Assembly: GCF_004114915.1 (NCBI RefSeq)
Contig: NZ_CP022219.1
Coordinates: forward strand, 5,734,501-5,798,500
From: Bradyrhizobium guangxiense
Lineage (GTDB): Bacteria; Pseudomonadota; Alphaproteobacteria; Rhizobiales; Xanthobacteraceae
Length of the DNA stretch: 64,000 nt
Direction: 5' to 3'
Shown: positions 29,162 to 37,338 of the stretch, in pieces
Numbering within the stretch: position 1 is the stretch's first letter
How the letters are laid out: every line of letters begins with the position of its first letter
Made by a program: the position numbers and the translations under genes
Notes under the pieces: generated by a model
What the model was told of the DNA's origin: nothing
Databases searched by the model: none
The model's input: only the letters and a program-made list of their open reading frames with translations

Positions 29162-29526
29162 GTCAGGTTTCCTCCGGGCCGAAATACGCCGACGGGACGC
29201 ACCTCATAGGCACCGCCGGGATTGGCGGCGCCGAGATCGCGCGCGACGTCGAGGGCGTCGTCGAGGTTCTTGCAATCCACGATGTAGAAGCCGAGCAACT
29301 GCTCCTTGGTCTCGGCATAGGGGCCGTCGAGCACCAGCGGCGGGGCCTCCTTGCGCAGAGTGGCGGCGGCCGTGGTCGGCAACAACCGCGCCACCGGGCC
29401 GAGCCGGCCCTGGCTCGTGAGCTTCTCCTGCACCACGGCGAGCTTCTTCATCACGGCCTCGTCCTGCTCCTTGCTCCAGGAGCCGACGAAGTCCTCATCG
29501 TGATAGCAAAGGATGGCATAAAGCAT
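29158..29526 (-). CDS. DGPF/YCII protein co-translated with the sigma factor
   Basis: A 122-residue YCII-domain protein: MLYAILCYHDEDFVGSW at the start and the DGPF-type motif VLDGPYAETKEQLLGFYIVD near residues 68-87. ATG at 29526 is the family start; an upstream extension to 29682 is not homologous. It overlaps the sigma gene by four bases (ATGA), so the two are translated in fixed ratio. By analogy with characterised ECF42 systems, it may be both a target and a modulator of the sigma factor. Confidence 0.9.
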   Translation of the reverse strand: MLYAILCYHDEDFVGSWSKEQDEAVMKKLAVVQEKLTSQGRLGPVARLLPTTAAATLRKEAPPLVLDGPYAETKEQLLGFYIVDCKNLDDALDVARDLGAANPGGAYEVRPVGVFRPGGNLT

Positions 29527-29554
29527 GGACGGCACTTTCCTCGTCTGTTCTAAA

Positions 29555-29581
29555 GACGCGCCAATATGCCCCGCCCCGACA
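29555..29581 (-). promoter_or_regulatory. Predicted ECF42-type promoter (DGPF-sigma operon, autoregulation)
   Basis: On the minus strand: TGTCGG (29576-29581), 17-base spacer, CGTC (29555-29558) followed by TTTA. It ends 29 bases before the start codon at 29526. Same core and spacing as the sites at 23808, 24258 and 27764. Confidence 0.78.
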
Positions 29582-29666
29582 GCACTGCGGAAAAAATTTG
29601 CAAGAAAAATCCGGCAGATCGTGCCAAGGAGGGCCTTCTCAAGCGGAACCTGACGAGGCACTTCGA

Positions 29667-30632
29667 ATGACCATGGGCACATTGGCCGTCCTGATCAACA
29701 GCACGCAGCAGAACTGGCTGCCGGAGCGCTGGAAGGCCCGGTTCGACGCGGTCTGCGGCGGCCGCCGCGTGGTGCTGCTGCCGGATTCCGGGCTCGATCC
29801 GGCCGAGGTGCACTATGCCGCGGTATGGAAGCCGGTGCCGGGCGACCTCGGCTCGTTTCCCAATCTGCGGGCCATCTTCAATCTCGGCGCAGGCGTCGAT
29901 GCGCTGATGGCGGACAAGAGCCTGCCTGACGTGCCGCTGGTCCGCGTCGCCGTGCCCGACCTCACCAACCGCATGACCGAATACGTCGTGCTGCACGTGC
30001 TGATGCACCACCGCCAGGAGCTCTATCTCAGGCAATCACAGCGCGAGAAGCGCTGGGAGCCGAAATATCAGTGGCCGGCCGCCGCCGTCACGGTCGGCGT
30101 CATGGGATTGGGCACGCTCGGCGCGGATGCGGCCGACGTGCTGCGCCGGCTCGGCTTCCGGGTCGTCGGCTGGAGCCGCAGTCCGCGCGCGATCGATGGC
30201 GTCGACTGCTTCCATGGCGCCGCGCAGATCGATGCCTTCCTGCGCAAGACCGACATCCTGGTCTGCCTGCTGCCGCTGACGCCGGAGACGCATGGCATCC
30301 TCAACCGCGACGCTTTCGCAAAACTCAACCGCGCCAGCCCGCTCGGCGCGCCGGTGCTGATCAATGCCGGCCGCGGCGGCTTGCAGAACGAAGCCGATAT
30401 CCTGGCCTGCCTCGATGACGGCACGTTGGGTGCCGCCTCGCTCGACGTCTTCGTGCAGGAGCCGCAGCCCGCGGACAGCCGGTTCTGGACCCACCCCAAG
30501 GTGGTGCTGACGCCGCACAACGCCGCCGATACCGACGCGGACGCAATCTCGGCCTATGTCGCCGAGCAGATCGCGCGGTTCGAGGCGGGCGGCGCGCTGG
30601 AAAACGTGGTGGACCGGGCAAGGGGCTATTAG
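29667..30632 (+). CDS. Glyoxylate/hydroxypyruvate reductase A type dehydrogenase
   Basis: A 321-residue D-2-hydroxyacid dehydrogenase of the GhrA group. Dinucleotide motif GVMGLGTLGADAAD, catalytic Arg in INAGRGG, Glu in the QEPQPADS loop and His in LTPHNAADTD. Reduces glyoxylate or hydroxypyruvate with NAD(P)H; the substrate is inferred from the family. Start ATG at 29667 follows GAGG at about 29654-29657, 9 bases away; ATG at 29673 is an alternative. Divergent from the ECF42 operon, with its own promoter in the shared 140-base gap. Confidence 0.85.
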   Translation: MTMGTLAVLINSTQQNWLPERWKARFDAVCGGRRVVLLPDSGLDPAEVHYAAVWKPVPGDLGSFPNLRAIFNLGAGVDALMADKSLPDVPLVRVAVPDLTNRMTEYVVLHVLMHHRQELYLRQSQREKRWEPKYQWPAAAVTVGVMGLGTLGADAADVLRRLGFRVVGWSRSPRAIDGVDCFHGAAQIDAFLRKTDILVCLLPLTPETHGILNRDAFAKLNRASPLGAPVLINAGRGGLQNEADILACLDDGTLGAASLDVFVQEPQPADSRFWTHPKVVLTPHNAADTDADAISAYVAEQIARFEAGGALENVVDRARGY

Positions 30633-30697
30633 GCTGCAGCTGACTGGAAGAGAGACCCGCGCGCCTCGATCGAGTCCGCGGTGGGTCCCCGCCCCGT

Positions 30698-30711
30698 TGC
30701 GCAATTGCGCA
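30698..30711. repeat. 14-base perfect palindrome
   Basis: TGCGCAATTGCGCA, embedded in a longer imperfect dyad with CCCC/GGGG flanks. It lies in the 215-base gap between the GhrA-type gene and the chemoreceptor gene. This looks like a dispersed palindromic intergenic element or a terminator; copy number cannot be judged from here. Confidence 0.4.
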
Positions 30712-30847
30712 CCAGGGGGACGGCAGCTTCGTCTTGGCGGGCGGGCCCGGTCACCACAACCACAGCGCTCCGACGGTATCCCGTTCACCCTCTCTTAGCG
30801 AGAAATTGATAAGCGTTCTTAACCAGCGGTCAAAGAACGAGTCAGAC

Positions 30848-32815
30848 ATGCGCGCCAGTCTCGGCCTCAGGATGCGGATCACGGTCGCCCTTGCGATCAC
30901 GGCGGCAGCGACTGCCTTGTTTGCCGTGCTCGGGGCGATGTGGATCATCGCCGGGATCATCGACCGCGCCGATCAGCGCGAGCTGCGCAGCCACTATGAT
31001 GCCCTTCAATCGCGCATTGCCGAGGAATCCCACCGCGCCGCCGCCATGAGCACGGTGGTGGCCGCGATGCCGGCGACGCAAGACGCGATCGCCAGGCAGG
31101 ACCGCAACGCCCTGATCGCCCTGTTCGGGCCGGTGTTTGCCGCGACCAAATCGGACTACGGCGTCGAGCAGTTCCAGTTCCATGTGGCGCCGGCGACCTC
31201 GTTCCTGCGCGTGCATCAGCCCGCGAAGTTCGGCGACGATCTCTCCGGCTTCCGCAAGACGGTTCTGGTCGCCAATCAGGATCGCAGGGTCGTGGTCGGC
31301 CTCGAGGGCGGCGTCGCCGGCCTCGGCATCCGCGGAGTGGTCCCCGTCACGCAAGGCGACAAGCATCTCGGCACCGTCGAATTCGGCTTGACCTTCGGCC
31401 AGTCCTTCCTCGACGACTTCAAGGCCAACCGCCACATCGACATCGCCTTCCATCTTGCCGACGGCTCGGGCTTCAAATTGTTCGGCGGCACGCTGAAGGG
31501 CAAGAGCTTCTTCGACGCGGCCGATTACGGCCGTGCCACCGCCGGCAGCTTCACCGTGAAGCAGGCCAAACTGGACAATACGGCGGTCGCAGCGCTGCTC
31601 GGACCGATCAAGGACTTCTCCGGAAAGCCGCTCGGCGCCGTCGAGCTGGTGATGGACAATGCCGATTACGAAGCCTCCGCCGACCGCGCCTGGCTGCTCG
31701 CGATCGGCATCGCCGCGCTGGGGCTCTTGCTGGCGGCCATCGTCGGCTATCTCATCGCCCGCGGCATCTCGCAGCCCATTCTGTCGATCACGAGCGTGAT
31801 GCGTGAGCTCGCAGATGGCCGACTCGACGTCGCCATACCCGCCAGCAAGGCGAATGACGAAGTCGGCGCGATGGTGAAGGCGGTCGCGGTATTCCGCGAC
31901 AATGCCGTCAACTTCGACAAGCTCCAGGCCGAGCAGGTCGAGGTCAAGGCACAGTCCGAAGCGGAGAAGCGCCGCGCCTTCGCCACGCTCGCTGACAATT
32001 TCGAGGCCAGCATCCGCGACGTCGTCACCACCGTCTCATCGGCGGCGGTCGAGATGGAGCATACCGCGCGCTCGATGTCGGCGATCGTCGAGCAGTCTCG
32101 GCAGCAAACGAGCGCAGTGTCGTCGGCTTCGGCGCTGGCCTCGGAGAATGTGCAGACGGTCGCGGCCGCGGCGGAAGAATTGTCCTCGTCGATGACCGAG
32201 ATCAGCCGCCGCCTCGCCCACGCGACCGAGGTGGTCGGCAAGGCCGCCAGCGACGGGCGGCGCTCGAACGAGCGTGTGCAGAGCCTCGCAGATGCCGCGC
32301 AGAAGATCGGCGACGTCGTTTCCTTCATCAGCGGCATCGCCGGCCAGACCAACCTGCTGGCGCTGAACGCAACGATCGAAGCGGCGCGCGCAGGCGAAGC
32401 CGGCCGCGGCTTCGCCGTGGTCGCTTCCGAGGTCAAAGCATTGGCGACGCAGACGGCGAAGGCGACCGAGGAGATCGGCGCGCAGGTCACTGCGGTGCAG
32501 GGCGAGACATCGGGCGCGGTGGACGGCATCCAGTCGATCTGCGCGACGATTCGAGAGGTCGATGAAATCTCCGCCGCGATCGCCGCTGCCGTCGGCCAGC
32601 AGGGCACGGCGACGCAGGAGATCGCACAGAACGTCCAGCAGGCCGCCGCCCGCACCGGCGAGGTCTCGCAAAACATTTCCGGTGTCACTGCCGGCATCGC
32701 CGCGACGGGCACCGCAGCAGAGGAAGTGCTGGGTTCGGCGATCGAGCTGTCGAAGCAGTCGCAGCGGCTGCGGGATGAGGTCGATCGTTTCCTGGCGCAG
32801 ATCCGCGCGGTGTAA
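30848..32815 (+). CDS. Methyl-accepting chemotaxis protein with double-Cache-like sensor
   Basis: A 655-residue receptor. Membrane segment 1 at about 12-38, a large periplasmic domain of about 260 residues (Cache_3-like: [34 protein letters not shown]), membrane segment 2 ([26 protein letters not shown]), HAMP, then a signalling helical hairpin whose tip is [54 protein letters not shown] at 30848 is chosen; an upstream frame start at 30734 is non-homologous. Ligand unknown. Confidence 0.93.
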   Translation: MRASLGLRMRITVALAITAAATALFAVLGAMWIIAGIIDRADQRELRSHYDALQSRIAEESHRAAAMSTVVAAMPATQDAIARQDRNALIALFGPVFAATKSDYGVEQFQFHVAPATSFLRVHQPAKFGDDLSGFRKTVLVANQDRRVVVGLEGGVAGLGIRGVVPVTQGDKHLGTVEFGLTFGQSFLDDFKANRHIDIAFHLADGSGFKLFGGTLKGKSFFDAADYGRATAGSFTVKQAKLDNTAVAALLGPIKDFSGKPLGAVELVMDNADYEASADRAWLLAIGIAALGLLLAAIVGYLIARGISQPILSITSVMRELADGRLDVAIPASKANDEVGAMVKAVAVFRDNAVNFDKLQAEQVEVKAQSEAEKRRAFATLADNFEASIRDVVTTVSSAAVEMEHTARSMSAIVEQSRQQTSAVSSASALASENVQTVAAAAEELSSSMTEISRRLAHATEVVGKAASDGRRSNERVQSLADAAQKIGDVVSFISGIAGQTNLLALNATIEAARAGEAGRGFAVVASEVKALATQTAKATEEIGAQVTAVQGETSGAVDGIQSICATIREVDEISAAIAAAVGQQGTATQEIAQNVQQAAARTGEVSQNISGVTAGIAATGTAAEEVLGSAIELSKQSQRLRDEVDRFLAQIRAV

Positions 32816-32820
32816 TCGGA

Positions 32821-32864
32821 CGGCGCGATTGCGCCGCATCCCGGATCGGCGCGCGTGTCCGGGA
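32821..32864. terminator. Two hairpins between convergent genes
   Basis: CGGCGC-GATT-GCGCCG (32821-32836) and TCCCGGA ... TCCGGGA (32839-32864, 12-base loop), in the 56-base gap after the chemoreceptor and before the TetR stop. Probably a bidirectional terminator without a clear T-run. Confidence 0.45.
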
Positions 32865-32871
32865 CGACAGC

Positions 32872-33525
32872 TCAGGGCTTGGCGCCCGCTCCCACCATCA
32901 CGTCGATCGCGCCCTTGACGATCGCCTCCAGCTCCTTGCGTGACACGCGCGCGCGCGAGCGAATGGCGATGCTGTGGACGGTGGCTGACGCGATCTGGGC
33001 CAGCACCGCCGGATCGGCACTCTCCGGCAACTCGCCCTTTTCTTTCGCGCGGCGGAAGCAGCTTGCAAAGGCCTTGTCGAGTTCGCTGAGCCCGTCGAGC
33101 ACCATGGCGCGGATCTCGGGATCGCCAACGGCCTCCGACGCGGCGGTCACCACCGTGAAGCAGCCGCGCGGACCGGTCTCGCCGGACAGATAGATGTCCA
33201 GCGCAGAGGCGAAGATCCGCTCCAGCCGCTGGCGCACGGGCATTTCCTCGCGAAAGATCGCAGCCATGGAGGCCCGCGCCTCCTCGCGGTAGCGCTGATA
33301 GCTCTTGATGTAGAGCTCGCGCTTGTCGCCGAAGGCGCCGTAGAGGCTCGGGCGATTCATGCCGGTGGCTTCGCTGAGATCGTCGAGCGAAGTCGCGGCA
33401 AACCCCTGTCTGCGGAACAGGTCGAGCGCCTTGCCGAGTGCGACCTCTGGCTCGTAGGCGCGCGGGCGGCCGCGGCGCTTTGGCGGCTCGGGCGCGGCGG
33501 GCGGCCCCTTCGATTTTTGTACCAT
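32872..33525 (-). CDS. TetR/AcrR family regulator of the adjacent glutathione transferase
   Basis: A 217-residue TetR protein. Basic N-terminal tail (RRGRPRAYEPEVALGKALDLFRRQGFAATSLDDLSEATGMNRPSLYGAFGDKRELYIKSYQ) holds the helix-turn-helix, and the C-terminal part has QRLERIFASALDIYLSGETGPRGCFTV, as in the TetR_C group common in enzyme-linked regulators. Divergent from the glutathione transferase gene with a 107-base gap containing an inverted repeat, so it probably represses that gene and itself. Confidence 0.92.
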   Translation of the reverse strand: MVQKSKGPPAAPEPPKRRGRPRAYEPEVALGKALDLFRRQGFAATSLDDLSEATGMNRPSLYGAFGDKRELYIKSYQRYREEARASMAAIFREEMPVRQRLERIFASALDIYLSGETGPRGCFTVVTAASEAVGDPEIRAMVLDGLSELDKAFASCFRRAKEKGELPESADPAVLAQIASATVHSIAIRSRARVSRKELEAIVKGAIDVMVGAGAKP

Positions 33526-33578
33526 TTCGCAAGTTAATCCTTGACCGACCTCATATTATGCAAGATAGTACAAAAATC
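33512..33578. promoter_or_regulatory. Inverted repeat in the TetR-GST divergent promoter
   Basis: GATTTTTGTAC (33512-33522, over the TetR start codon) and its exact complement GTACAAAAATC (33568-33578) are 45 bases apart in the divergent promoter region. Two half-sites this far apart could allow a loop or two dimers. The left copy encodes the start of the TetR protein, so part of the match could be coincidence. Confidence 0.4.
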
Positions 33579-33632
33579 AATCTGGCCGGGTTGAGCGAAA
33601 ACCTCAGGAGACATGCCCCAAGGAGGCTACAG

Positions 33633-34277
33633 ATGGATCTCTATTTCTCGCCGCTCGCCTGCTCGATGGCGACCCGCGTCGCGCTGTACGAAGCCGGCGC
33701 CGAGGCGAACTATCTCGAAGTCGACCCGCCGACCAAGACAGTGCTGAGCGACGGCTCCGACTTCCGCGCCGTCAATCCGATCGGCCTGGTGCCGACGCTG
33801 CGCACCGACGAGGGCGTGGTTCTGACCGAGAACGCGGCGATCCTGCAATACGTCGCCGACCGCTTCCCGCGGTCCGGGCTTGGCGCCGCCGCAGGCATCG
33901 ACCGCACGCGTCTGCATCAATGGCTGTGCTTCATCGGCACCGAGCTGCACAAAGGCCTGTTCGTGCCCGTGCTCGACCGTAAGGCGCCGCAAGAAGCCAA
34001 GGCCTATGTGCTGGAGAAGAACCTGTCGCGGCTCGACTATCTCGACAACTACCTGAAGGGGCGCGACTTCCTGCTCGATCATTTCAGCGTGGCGGATGCC
34101 TATCTCGTCACCGTCATCAACTGGACCATGGCGACGCCGCCGATCGAGCTTGCGAAATGGCCGAACGTGAAGGCCTATTACGAGCGCCTGCGGCAGCGGC
34201 CGTCGGTCGCGAAGGCGGTTGCTGTGGAGTTCGAGCTGTACAAGGCCGAGCTCGCACGCAAGAAGGCGGCGGCGTAG
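33633..34277 (+). CDS. Glutathione S-transferase
   Basis: A 214-residue bacterial beta-type GST. Thioredoxin-like N-domain with MDLYFSPLACSMATRVALYEAG (catalytic Ser/Cys near residues 9-11) and NPIGLVPTLRTDEGVVLTENAAILQYVADRF (the cis-Pro and the ESxAI-like glutathione-binding motif), then the helical C-domain with SVADAYLVTVINW (N-capping D). Start ATG at 33633 has AGGAGG directly upstream. Its likely role is detoxifying electrophiles under the divergent TetR regulator. Confidence 0.92.
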   Translation: MDLYFSPLACSMATRVALYEAGAEANYLEVDPPTKTVLSDGSDFRAVNPIGLVPTLRTDEGVVLTENAAILQYVADRFPRSGLGAAAGIDRTRLHQWLCFIGTELHKGLFVPVLDRKAPQEAKAYVLEKNLSRLDYLDNYLKGRDFLLDHFSVADAYLVTVINWTMATPPIELAKWPNVKAYYERLRQRPSVAKAVAVEFELYKAELARKKAAA

Positions 34278-34302
34278 GCCATCTCCGTATTTCGCGCGGC
34301 CG

Positions 34303-34336
34303 CGACGCCGCCCCGGGCTCGGTCGGGGCGGCGTCG
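34303..34336. terminator. Bidirectional terminator hairpin
   Basis: Perfect 12-bp stem CGACGCCGCCCC / GGGGCGGCGTCG with a 10-base loop, between the convergent GST and XoxJ-like genes. No long T-run follows on either strand. Confidence 0.6.
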
Positions 34337-34353
34337 TTCGTCCTCGAGCTCGA

Positions 34354-35121
34354 CTATCTCGGCGCCTGCAGCACGATCCCATAGCGGCCGTAGATCCGGT
34401 CGATCGTGCCGTCGCTTCGCAGCCGCTCCACTGCTCCGTCGATGGCGTCGCGCAACGCATCATCCGGACGGATCATGCCGACGGCGACGTTCCAGTTGAG
34501 GTCAACGACGCTCTCGTCGCGATCCAGGATCTGGAGCTTCTTGTCCGGATGCGTCAGATTGAAATAGCTCGCTGCGGTGGGCGTGACTGCGGCAGCATCG
34601 ATCTCGTGGTTCGACACGGCCTCCAGGCTGTCGGTCTCGAAGCCGAAGGTCGACGTCGGCACGCGCCGTTGGCCGATGATCATGGCTGCGATCGAACCAA
34701 CCTGCACGCCCACCCTGGTCGCCTCGTTGAGGCTCCTGAACGAGGTGAGCGTGCTGGATGACGGCACCGCGAGCGCGACGCCTGTGCGATAGTACGGCTT
34801 CGAGATCCTCAGGCGGGTTTCGCCCTGCGCTTCGCGGTCGGCGATGACATCCAGAAGAATGTCGCAGCCGGCGCTACGCATCTGATACTGGGTGATGATC
34901 CAGTCGAGCCTGAGCGAGACGCCGAGCTCGCGCGCCAGGACCCGGCCGAACTCGACCTGAAAGCCGGGGGGATCGCCGGCCTTCTGCGCAAAGGGAAGCG
35001 AATTGGGATGCGCGCACAGCCCGATCACGCCGCTCGATCGGATCGCCTCCAGGGTTCGCGCCTGCGCCGGTCCTGACAGAATGATGGCGGCAGCGACGAT
35101 GGCCGAAGCGAATGCCTTCAT
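34354..35121 (-). CDS. XoxJ-like periplasmic binding protein (quinoprotein-associated)
   Basis: A 255-residue SBP_bac_3 type protein with signal peptide (MKAFASAIVAAAIILSGPAQA). Conserved features: SGVIGLCAHPNSLPFAQKAGDPPGFQVEFGRVLARELG, RISKPYYRTGVALAVPSSS, VGVQVGSIAAMI, VGMIRPDDALRDAIDGA. Proteins of this type lie beside PQQ alcohol dehydrogenases (XoxJ/MxaJ) and help assemble or couple the enzyme. Here it is third in the set PQQ dehydrogenase, cytochrome c, XoxJ. Whether it binds a metabolite or only protein partners is unknown. Confidence 0.8.
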   Translation of the reverse strand: MKAFASAIVAAAIILSGPAQARTLEAIRSSGVIGLCAHPNSLPFAQKAGDPPGFQVEFGRVLARELGVSLRLDWIITQYQMRSAGCDILLDVIADREAQGETRLRISKPYYRTGVALAVPSSSTLTSFRSLNEATRVGVQVGSIAAMIIGQRRVPTSTFGFETDSLEAVSNHEIDAAAVTPTAASYFNLTHPDKKLQILDRDESVVDLNWNVAVGMIRPDDALRDAIDGAVERLRSDGTIDRIYGRYGIVLQAPR

Positions 35122-35188
35122 TCCGCGTTCTCTCTGAAATGGATCGGGCCTTGATGGATCAGCTCTTGATGGATCAGCTCTCGGCGGT

Positions 35189-35551
35189 TCAACCCTCGCG
35201 CGGTTTCAAGGCGCGGATATATTTGACGATCTGGTCGATCTGGGCGTCGGTGAAGGCGCCGTCGAATGCCGGCATCGCCCCTTGCTTGCCGTGCTTGATG
35301 CGGTTGCGGATGAAGTCATCGTCGCGCGGGGAGTTCATCAGTTGCGGCCCCTTGCCGGCTGCCCGGCCACCATCGGAGTGACAGAAGCCGCACGTCCCCG
35401 CGAACACCTGCTCGACGTCAAGCGTCCCGTCCCCGGGCGCCGGCGTGGCGGATTGTCCTTGAGCCATGACAGCGCACAGCAACGAGGCGGCCAGCCCCGC
35501 CGGAATCGTTTTCAAATGCAATCTCACTGCGTCCGCTCCATCCTGAATCAC
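35189..35551 (-). CDS. Periplasmic cytochrome c (XoxG-like)
   Basis: A 120-residue c-type cytochrome with a single heme motif CGFCH and a distal Met in GAMPAF; other conserved parts are GPQLMNSPRDDDFIRNRIKHGKQG and DAQIDQIVKYIRAL. Likely electron acceptor for the PQQ dehydrogenase encoded 68 bases upstream. Start may be the GTG at 35527, which follows GGATGGAG with good spacing, rather than the GTG at 35551; the signal peptide then begins RLHLKTIPAGLAASLLCAVMA. Confidence 0.85.
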   Translation of the reverse strand: MIQDGADAVRLHLKTIPAGLAASLLCAVMAQGQSATPAPGDGTLDVEQVFAGTCGFCHSDGGRAAGKGPQLMNSPRDDDFIRNRIKHGKQGAMPAFDGAFTDAQIDQIVKYIRALKPREG

Positions 35552-35619
35552 GTGCGGCCGCTTCGATCGGCCGGGGACGCGGGCTGGTGCCCGCTCCCCG
35601 GTCGAACGTTTGCGGCAGA

Positions 35620-37338
35620 CTATTTCAGGCTGAAAACGATCAGCGCGCCGTCGTCACGCGGCATGCTCTTGTAGACGCCGCCGAAGTTCGGCGCATACTC
35701 GTCCGCCAGCATGCCGCCAAAGCCCGCTGTCACGGCGATATATTGCTTGCCGCCCGCGGAGTAGCTGACGATGCCGCCCTGGTGGCCAGTGCCGTTGTTG
35801 TGCTTCCACAACTCGGCCCCGGTTTCGGCATCGTAGGCGTGAAGGACGCCGCGGGAATCAGGCACGAACACGAGATTGCCGGCGGTCGACAGCACGCTCC
35901 CGAGCGGCGGCTCGGGGGAGCGAACCTCCCATTTCTTTGCCCCCGTGATGGGGTCGCGCGCGTCGAGGTGCCCATAGATCTCACCGCCCGGAGGCGGCGC
36001 CATCTTGAAATCGGCGCCGATGTTGAGCTGAGCTTGCGGCGCAGTGACCGGCGTCGTCTTCTGGATGTCGAGCGTCATGCACCATTCCTGGCCGATCTTG
36101 TAGTAGAGACCGGTCTTCGGGCTGTACGAGCCGGAGTTCCAGCTGATGCCGCCGCCGATGAACGGACACAGCGGCGGTTCGGTGACCTTCCCGACCGGGA
36201 AATCGCGACGCCCGATCAACGCGCCGGTCTTGGGATCGATATCCTTGACGAAGTTGATGTTCTCGACCAACCGCCAGACGTTCTTCACGCCGAGATTGCG
36301 GTCGTAGACGAAGACGAAGCCGCCCTTGTTCGGATGAACCACGTATTTCTGGCCGTCTCGCTCGAGCATCACGAACTCGCCGACGGCGCTGTCGAAGTCC
36401 CAGGCGTCGTGCGGCAGTTCCTGATGGTAGGATTTCAGCTTTCCGGTATCGATATCGAGAGCGATAACTGAACTCGTATAGAGATTGTCGCCGGGACGCG
36501 CGCCTTGCGTCTTGTAGTCGGCGCCCGACCAGTCGTAGAGCGGCGCCGGGTTTGCGGTGCCCCACAGGACCGTGTTGGTCTCGGAATCGTAGGTGCCCGG
36601 CATCCAGCCGCCACCGCCGCCGGTGCGCCAGGAATCGTTGCCCCAGGTCTTCATGGCCTCGTCGGTGCCCGCGACCGTCAGGAACTCCCACTTCTTCTTT
36701 CCGGTTGTGGCATCGACCGCGAAGATCGGGCCGCGGCCTGGCCATTCACCGCCTTGTGAGCCGATAATCACGCTGCCCTTCGCGTAAAGCGGCGCGCCGG
36801 TGAAGCCGACCGTGAGCTTCTGCGAATCGATCAGCCTGGTCTCCCAGAGGACTTTGCCGGTTTTCGCATCGAGCCCGAAGAGACGACCGTCCATCGTGCC
36901 GACGAAAACCTTGCCTTCGCCGAGAGCTACGCCGCGGTTGTAGGGCGAGTGGGTCTGCCGGCTGATGAGGGCCTCATCCAGCTCCGGAAGGAACGACCAG
37001 ATGACCTCGCCCGTCGCGCCGTTCAGCGCGAAGACGCGGCTGTAGGACCCCGAATAGTACAGCACGCCGTCGGCCGCGAGCGGCATCGACTGCAGCCCGC
37101 GCGTCGATCGTCCGGGAATGTGCATCCAGGCGACGCTGAGATTGCCGACGTTGTTCGCGTTGATCTGCGCGAGCGGGCTGTAATGATGGGATTTGTATGA
37201 ACCGTGATAGGTGAGCCAGTCGTTCTGGCCGGCGCTCTCGATCCGAGCCGTATCCACGGTTTGGGCCAGCGCCGCCGACGCCGCAAATGCCGCAACGGCG
37301 AGAACAGGTAAGCCCGAGTTGAGCCACTGCTTCCTCAT
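35620..37338 (-). CDS. PQQ-dependent alcohol dehydrogenase with lanthanide-type Asp-x-Asp
   Basis: A 572-residue periplasmic quinoprotein with signal peptide (LPVLAVAAFAASAALAQ) and the eight-bladed beta-propeller W-motifs (GEVIWSF, GKVLWETRL, GAELWKHNNG). Expected metal/PQQ ligands are present: Glu198 in GGEWPGRG, Asn263 in GTANPAP, and catalytic Asp314 in AWDFD. Asp316 two residues on matches the extra Asp of lanthanide-dependent XoxF/PedH enzymes. The usual vicinal Cys pair before NRG is absent: residues 129-136 read THSPYNRG. Start ATG at 37338 follows GGGAGGAAG. No cytochrome domain. Substrate unknown. Confidence 0.9.
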   Translation of the reverse strand: MRKQWLNSGLPVLAVAAFAASAALAQTVDTARIESAGQNDWLTYHGSYKSHHYSPLAQINANNVGNLSVAWMHIPGRSTRGLQSMPLAADGVLYYSGSYSRVFALNGATGEVIWSFLPELDEALISRQTHSPYNRGVALGEGKVFVGTMDGRLFGLDAKTGKVLWETRLIDSQKLTVGFTGAPLYAKGSVIIGSQGGEWPGRGPIFAVDATTGKKKWEFLTVAGTDEAMKTWGNDSWRTGGGGGWMPGTYDSETNTVLWGTANPAPLYDWSGADYKTQGARPGDNLYTSSVIALDIDTGKLKSYHQELPHDAWDFDSAVGEFVMLERDGQKYVVHPNKGGFVFVYDRNLGVKNVWRLVENINFVKDIDPKTGALIGRRDFPVGKVTEPPLCPFIGGGISWNSGSYSPKTGLYYKIGQEWCMTLDIQKTTPVTAPQAQLNIGADFKMAPPPGGEIYGHLDARDPITGAKKWEVRSPEPPLGSVLSTAGNLVFVPDSRGVLHAYDAETGAELWKHNNGTGHQGGIVSYSAGGKQYIAVTAGFGGMLADEYAPNFGGVYKSMPRDDGALIVFSLK

